Positions 35,956 to 41,076 of a DNA stretch of 41,076 bases are shown here, one piece after another. The stretch spans positions 1-41,076 of the forward strand of contig JNDT01002332.1 in NCBI GenBank assembly GCA_000697055.1, read 5' to 3'. The stretch's first letter is position 1; every line of letters begins with the position of its first letter. This DNA comes from Saksenaea vasiformis B4078 (taxonomy: Eukaryota > Mucoromycota > Mucoromycetes > Mucorales > Saksenaeaceae). A program made the translations under genes and the position numbers. The notes beneath the pieces were generated by a model. That model saw only the letters and a list, made by a program, of their open reading frames with translations, did not search any database and was not told where the DNA came from.

Positions 35956-36641
35956 TCAACGCAAAATGAACCACTTCTCAACGCCGAGACAGATCACTTT
36001 CCAGCGCAAAATTTATTTAAATTGAACGTAATGTGGTATCTATTTGATGCAAGTGCTCACTCTAAATCCAGTATTTCTTTTGTTGTCCACCATCAACGGG
36101 TTGGTCACGCGGTGCTTGGGAATTAAAATGCACGCGAAAATCATGAGAAGACTTCCACTCACTTCCCGCTTGCCACTCCCGGAAAAGGCCACGGAATAGT
36201 CTAAAGCACTGTTTGACACGGTCAATATAGTAGGGTCAAAGTTTATGTCATAAACTTTTACGTGGACTTCTAATTATCCATATCATGTCAACGGGCCGAG
36301 GCAGCAGGTGAACTGTTGATTATTGGATGCAAGGATCAAATGAGTAAGCGGACAACCCAAGCATGTGAAGAAGAGGACGAAAACCCTCTGGCATTTGCCG
36401 ATATGATCCATCAACGATAGGCACTTGAGTAGCTTTAAGCTGTAACATAAAGCTCACTTGATGTTGCCACAGCGCTGCCAAATTGCTGGGCAGGAACAAC
36501 TCTAAACAAGTAGAAGATGGGGTTGCTACGAACACTCCAGCTTCCTGAAAACCACAAGCTTCTTGAGCTAGACGCCCGTTTTCTCTCCGGGAATTGATGC
36601 GGTATAGTATTGTTAGTAGAAGGTTCATGGCGACTTGAGCG
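35956..36641. other. spacer before the PD-(D/E)XK-like ORF
   Basis: No gene could be supported. A 102-codon open frame on the minus strand (36320-36628) looks somewhat protein-like (VPIVDGSYRQMPEGFRPLLH) but has no recognised family. It may be a relic. Confidence 0.35.
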
Positions 36642-37229
36642 ATCTACTGGGCGTCATTTTCATTGGAGGACCAGGAGCTAAAGCATGAATGGTAACGAAG
36701 TATATAAAGTATTAAAGTTTATGTGGTCGGAAAATCTAAGTGATCACTCATTTCCAGTGCAAACAAGGAGTTCCTGAGGCCTGGTGAAACGATAATGAAG
36801 CCTGACTTCACTGCCTTGACAAAGCCAGCGAAGCGTGCCATCTACCTGTTTGCTGCTGAGGTAAAGCCACCCGGCAAAACGAGCGATGCCGATATGTGTG
36901 AGAACCGAGTGAGACTCGCAGAAGAAATGAAGGAGGTGTTGCACACGTTGGAGACCCTGGGTATCGATGATCCAGGAACATTTGGGCTGCTGGTACAAGG
37001 TATAGTCGAGTATTTTTTGTCATCAAGTAATCTTACTCAGGTGCGTCAGACTTTGATTGCATCATTTTCCGAATGGGTGCTACTACAGACCGATCTGCAG
37101 AACGATCGAAATGGCATCCTTCAGCCTGTTGAGGGGATGGTTGGATTTCTTGTTGCTCCCGCATGCGATGGAGTATCCGTTAATATGCAAGGTACGATGC
37201 GGCGATGCGTGAAATTACGCAAAATATAA
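36642..37229 (+). CDS. PD-(D/E)XK nuclease-like hypothetical protein, 5' end unresolved
   Basis: Exon 36642-36691 joins exon 36758-37229 through a 66-nt GT-AG intron (GTAACG...TTCCAG) with perfect frame continuity (LKHEC|ANKEFLRPGE). The main exon reads IMKPDFTALT, then about 15 residues, then FAAEVKPPGK. The spacing of PD and ExK matches the PD-(D/E)XK nuclease core. It is followed by a helix (RLAEEMKEVLHTLETLGI) and a hydrophobic GLLVQGIVEYF strand. This layout resembles a large family of uncharacterised Mucoromycota proteins, possibly transposon-associated. An in-frame TGA at 36636-36638 blocks extension upstream and no start codon precedes the first exon, so the gene is a fragment or further exons are missing. 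Confidence 0.5.
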
Positions 37230-38439
37230 CGAGCTATTTGAATATATAGGGCATGATTCGATGCTTTGCAGATAAGGCAGAGAAGCATTACATTCTGTAA
37301 GAAGCCGGGAAGTCAAGTAGACGGGCAATCCCAATCCCATAAGTGGATTAAATAACGTCGTTGACAAAGGTGGTATCAGCTCAGAGGGTCGGGTGGTTGT
37401 CTACCTAGCAGCCGGCCAAATAACCAAAGTGTTTGATTGACGTGGCGTGGATTATAGCTAAGTGCTGAGACATGGGTATGATGCCTTTGGTAGATTTCAT
37501 CTACTAATGATTTTCCGGCTGAGCAAAGCATCTTTTTTTTTGTCGAAATAGTATTATTCAGTGCCCACCGCCGTATGCGATAATCCCCAAACATGCGTCT
37601 CGCTTATCAAATCGCGCTTGTTCCGATAATCACGCTATGAAACTCAGTTACTGATAACTCATGCATACGCCACGATAATGTTATCCTTTGGACCAGACTA
37701 TGTGCGCTTCCCTCTTCCTTCGCCAGTCAGATAGGCACTCCAGGCTTTCCCTATTGCATGGCTTCACCTTTTTGACATTCATCCACCTTTTCAGGTGAAG
37801 GGAAAATCACGCGCTAACTGTCTGTGCAATACATTCCATGCAAAAGATTAATTTGGACGATGCGAACATGTTCCCTGGATATGCACAAAAGGTCTCCGCA
37901 AAATGTGTACGCTTATCCAACTTGAGAAAAAGAGGGCCGGGCGAAAGTAGGGGGGTTGTCGAAAGACGCGAATACGCGGGGATTCATTCGAACGTCGAAT
38001 GTTCGGAAGAATCCGACTACTCCCCATGAATAGCATTATACGTGTGTTCCCATCTATTATACTCGTCGTTATTTAACCGAGTAAGATGGAGACGTGTCTG
38101 GATATGTTTAAGTCCAACGAAGTGGCTGTACCTGAGACCTTCTTATTTGAATAACAAAGGGAACTTTTCTAGGATAGTTTACCTGCGGCTTACACCTTGC
38201 ACTTCCAAATGGAAGGATTTATAAATTCTCGTTGTTCTAGTTGTTGAAACGTTGAGTAACCTACTATCCTTTTTTTCATGTAGATGACCGAACAAGGCGG
38301 ACCTGGTGTGGCGTCCAACTGAGACACCGCGGGGTTCCGTGAGAAACTTCCGCTAACTTATTTTGGCCCGCTTCCCTTTTTCCTGCTGTCACTTTTTCCT
38401 TTTTCCTGACTTCTTCCCCTTCTTCTTCACATTCTTTCG
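37230..38439. other. intergenic region upstream of the Ca2+/H+ exchanger
   Basis: No recognised gene. An inverted repeat pairs CTTCACCT (37762-37769) with AGGTGAAG (37793-37800). A 63-codon open frame (37838-38029) has no motif. The last 150 bp, with pyrimidine-rich tracts (38370-38438), should include the exchanger promoter and leader. Confidence 0.4.
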
Positions 38440-40158
38440 ATGAACCGTGAAACGGAACCACTTCTTGACGCAAGAAACTACAGAGAGCCGACCTTTTGCT
38501 CGTCCTTTAAGGCTACGCTGACGTCGTCCCCCTTCAACTGGTTGCTGGTTTTCGTTCCTCTCGCGTTAGGATTTTCCTTTGCAGAAGCTTCGGACACGGT
38601 TGTATTCAGCCTTAATTTCATTGCCATTGTTCCTTTGGCAAAGCTTTTGGGATTTGGTAAGAGAGAAAAGACGATTTCTGGTGATCAAGATAAGGAACAG
38701 GCTGAGATTGACTTTCTATCACCTAGCTACGGAAGAGTTGGCGCTGCGATGCGGCAGTACCGTTGGCTCGGTAAGGAAACGGGAGAGTATTCTATTTTTC
38801 TTATCCAAGTCATTTAAAGTTGCTCAACGCCACTTTTGGCAACGCGGTGGAACTGATCTTGGGTATCATCGCACTGAAAGAAGGACTGATCCGCGTTGTG
38901 CAAGGTGAGTGAGATGAAACTCCGCCCATCATCTTGACGACTCTTTTTTTTTAGCCTCGGTGATGGGATCCATCTTGTCGAACATTCTATTGGTATGTGT
39001 ATGCATAGATGAATCATCCACATTCTGACGAAATGCTGCAAAAAGGTGCTTGGCTTTTGTTTCTTGTGCGGTGGAGCTTCCCGCACGGAGCAAGATTTCA
39101 ACGTTACAGGTAAAGATTAGATTGGTGCAACCCAAGTTTCATCACTACTAACTCCATTTGCAGCGGCCCAGACCTCGTCATCTCTACTCGCTTTGACCAC
39201 TTTTTCTTTGCTTTTGCCTGCCGCTTTCAGTGCTACCTCTACCTCTACCGAATCCGAGTTTAAATCTGGAATTCTTGAACTCAGCCGTGGAACTGCCATC
39301 ATTTTGTTGATTGTCTACGTTCTGTTCCTCTTTTTCCAGGTAAAGTAGATTGTTTTCTTTAAAAAGTTTGGGCTAATTGGTTATATATAGCTCAAGACAC
39401 ACCGAAGTTTGGTAACTTATCCTCCCTTGTGCAACAAATATTGACAGCAATATAGTATGAAGACGAATTTGGCGAAGATGAGACACCCCAGACAACTCTT
39501 GCATTCTCTGTAGTCTCGTAAGTCGTCTGCTGGATTGCTTTTGTTGACTTCAATATCGTTATCTAGGCTGCTTTGCATTGCTGGGTTTGTGTCGTTGCAT
39601 GCGGAGTTCCTCGTTGGCGCGTAAGTTACAAGTATAAACAAACAGACAGATGAATTTATTGTTATGCGATAGAATTGAAGGTGTTGTCCATAAGTGGGGA
39701 ATCAACGAATCGTTCGTCGGTGTTATCTTGTTGCCGCTGGTCGGAAAGTAAGGGATATCTCCTCAAATGAAACACGTATTCACGCCTATTGTGTAGTGCG
39801 GCAGAGCATGTTAGCTCTGTTACCTTTGCCATCAAAAACAAGATGAACTTGTCGGTGGGAATTGCTGTGTCCTCCTCCCTCCAAATTGGTCTTCTGGTAA
39901 CACCTGTCTTGGTTATTACGGGTTGGATCATCGGTCAGCCCATGTCCCTGTTCTTCGAAAATTTCGAGACCGTTGTTCTATTTACGAGCGTCTTGATCGT
40001 AAACTATTTAATCCAAGATGGCCGCTCAAACTGGCTCGAAGGTGTTCTGCTCTTGGTATGGCTAGTGCCAACGAAAAGATGCATCTAACGAATATTCATA
40101 GTCCGCTTACATGATCGTCGCTATTGCTTTCTATTTCCATCCTGCGTTGGGCAACTAG
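38440..40158 (+). CDS. VCX1: vacuolar-type Ca2+/H+ exchanger (CAX, Vcx1-like)
   Basis: Twelve exons: 38440-38656, 38727-38770, 38820-38904, 38955-38992, 39046-39109, 39164-39339, 39391-39411, 39456-39517, 39567-39620, 39673-39747, 39797-40055 and 40102-40158, giving 383 residues. The family's two signature repeats are clear: [19 protein letters not shown] in the first half and [20 protein letters not shown] with SSSLQIG in the second; these line the cation path. About eleven hydrophobic spans and an acidic central linker (YEDEFGEDE) fit Vcx1-type exchangers, which move cytosolic Ca2+ into the vacuole using the proton gradient. Exon 7 is only 21 nt. All introns are GT-AG and 44-70 nt. The ATG at 38440 is the only in-frame start near the conserved N-terminus. 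Confidence 0.93.
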
Positions 40159-40418
40159 ATCTTTAAATCAGGCCATATCATTATGACAATAAATTACTTC
40201 GTGTAAACAGTCATTACGAAAAACTGAGGAACGTCTTTACGTACCAGTGCGTCCATATGTGCTTTATTGTTATCGTGCTTGCGCCTTACACGTTCCTATT
40301 TTCAGCCGCATCACTACCCTAGACAGCCTGCGTTCCGCAAAAGCATTTATCCTCCTAATCCGGCAAGCATTATTTTTGCTTATTTGGAAAAGAAGATTAA
40401 AAAGAACTATACGACTAT
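40159..40418. other. spacer between the exchanger gene and repeat copy D
   Basis: No gene seen. AATAAA at 40189-40194, 31 bp after the stop codon, is a likely polyadenylation signal for the exchanger mRNA. Confidence 0.4.
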
Positions 40419-40898
40419 TGTTTATTGAACAAATTTTTACGCTAATCTATATAAATTTTGCGCCGATGAGGAGCCACATGTACGATAAAAAAAAAGAATC
40501 AAGTATGCGTTCGTTAATACATAAGTTGGCAACAAACTCACACACTACTTACATCAACACGACCCCGCGATAGACGCGATATTCATATAGACAGCATAGC
40601 TATTTGTAAATGGAAGATACTTGGACGTCATTTTACTTCCCCCGAAGGTATTCCCACACATTCGCGGGTGTCACACCCCGCACCATTTTGGTGGGGGTGG
40701 GAGAAGAGGTTTGTGGCTTCTATGGAGCGGTCGATTTCTTTGTTTTACAACCAATGGAGTGAACAACCGATCAAAAGGCATGAGTACCTGTGTATATAGC
40801 CTATCGCTGTACGTACCGGAGACGTTTTGTGTGAAAACGGAGCCAAAGGGAAGAATAAGAAGGGGTCCATGGGTTCCTTTAGATATGGATTATTAAGG
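40419..40898 (+). repeat. dispersed repeat family, copy D
   Basis: This copy is the most similar to copy A: TGTTTATTGAACAAATTTTT, CTATATAAATTTTGCG, GATGAGGAGC, AAGAATCAAGTATGCGTTCG, TTCATATAGACAGCATA, ATACTTGGACGTCATTTTAC, a GC-rich CACCCCGCACC block, ATCAAAAGGCATGAGTA, CGTACCGGAGACGTTTTG, GGAGCCAAAGGGAAGAA and TTCCTTTAGATATGGATTA. It lacks the middle part with GAGGACTTGAAGCG. It lies 260 bp after the exchanger stop codon. Confidence 0.75.
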
Positions 40899-41076
40899 AA
40901 TCGTCGGGTCTTATTCAAGGATAATAGAGCTTTATCCAAGGAGCAATCATTCAATTCAAGATTACCGACAAATAAAATCAACTGTTATCCAATCTGATCC
41001 TTGATTCAAAGGTTTTAAACGCCTTATTTCCCGGGTTTACGTATGCATAGAAATCACACTAAATCTTTCCGGCTGC
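40899..41076. repeat. degenerate short tandem repeats after copy D to the window edge
   Basis: Related short units TTATTCAAGGA (40911), TTATCCAAGGA (40932), ATTCAATTCAAG and TTGATTCAAAGG follow the 3' end of copy D, as arrays of other units follow copies B and C. No gene. Confidence 0.4.

Noticed and set aside
36320..36628. A 102-codon minus-strand open frame
   Set aside because: Somewhat protein-like, but no recognised family and no continuation through plausible introns; left as a possible relic.
37979..38011. Imperfect nested palindrome around ATTCGA-ACG-TCGAAT
   Set aside because: Short arms with mismatches and no context; compatible with chance in 41 kb.

Overview
The window reads as nuclear DNA of an early-diverging filamentous fungus, most likely Mucoromycota (Mucorales). 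The genes are split by many very short GT-AG introns (mostly 42-86 nt). The set of products is fungal: a PHO84-type phosphate symporter, an FKS-type beta-1,3-glucan synthase, Tim50 and Psr1-type and Vcx1-type proteins. The transposon relics resemble families I associate with Mucorales. The phylum call is an inference; no rRNA or other marker is present.

The left half (about 1.4-22.8 kb) is a compact gene block. In order it holds: PHO84-like phosphate transporter (+, single exon); an 11-exon Fe-S RecB-like nuclease/SF1 helicase fusion (+); a forkhead transcription factor with polyglutamine tracts (-); Tim50 (-), divergent from FKS1 glucan synthase (+, 7 exons); and a DUF155/RMD1-type membrane protein (-). 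Intergenic space between convergent genes is only about 200-250 bp. A doubtful gene fragment lies at the extreme left edge.

The right half alternates gene islands with gene-poor, repeat-rich DNA. One island holds an ARL2 small GTPase (+) convergent with a Psr1-like CTD-type phosphatase (-). The other is a 12-exon Vcx1-type Ca2+/H+ exchanger (+). The stretches at 22.8-27.7, 30.1-38.4 and 40.2-41.1 kb contain four same-orientation copies of an unrecognised dispersed repeat of up to about 660 bp, the 3' end of a LINE retrotransposon, a decayed protein gene whose interruptions (outside two frame breaks) are all TAA/TAG, a PD-(D/E)XK-like ORF, microsatellites and small tandem repeats. Two short spliced hypothetical genes are proposed there with low confidence.

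The genes do not form a pathway cluster. Two themes recur. Two proteins of the FCP/SCP phosphatase fold are present: Psr1-like, with an intact catalytic motif, and Tim50, with its first Asp lost. Several are membrane or cell-surface proteins (phosphate uptake, glucan synthesis, Ca2+/H+ exchange). The items most worth following up are the nuclease-helicase fusion, the dispersed repeat family with its tandem tails, and the relic with C-to-T-type stops. All splice sites were read by eye from frame continuity and GT/AG signals.
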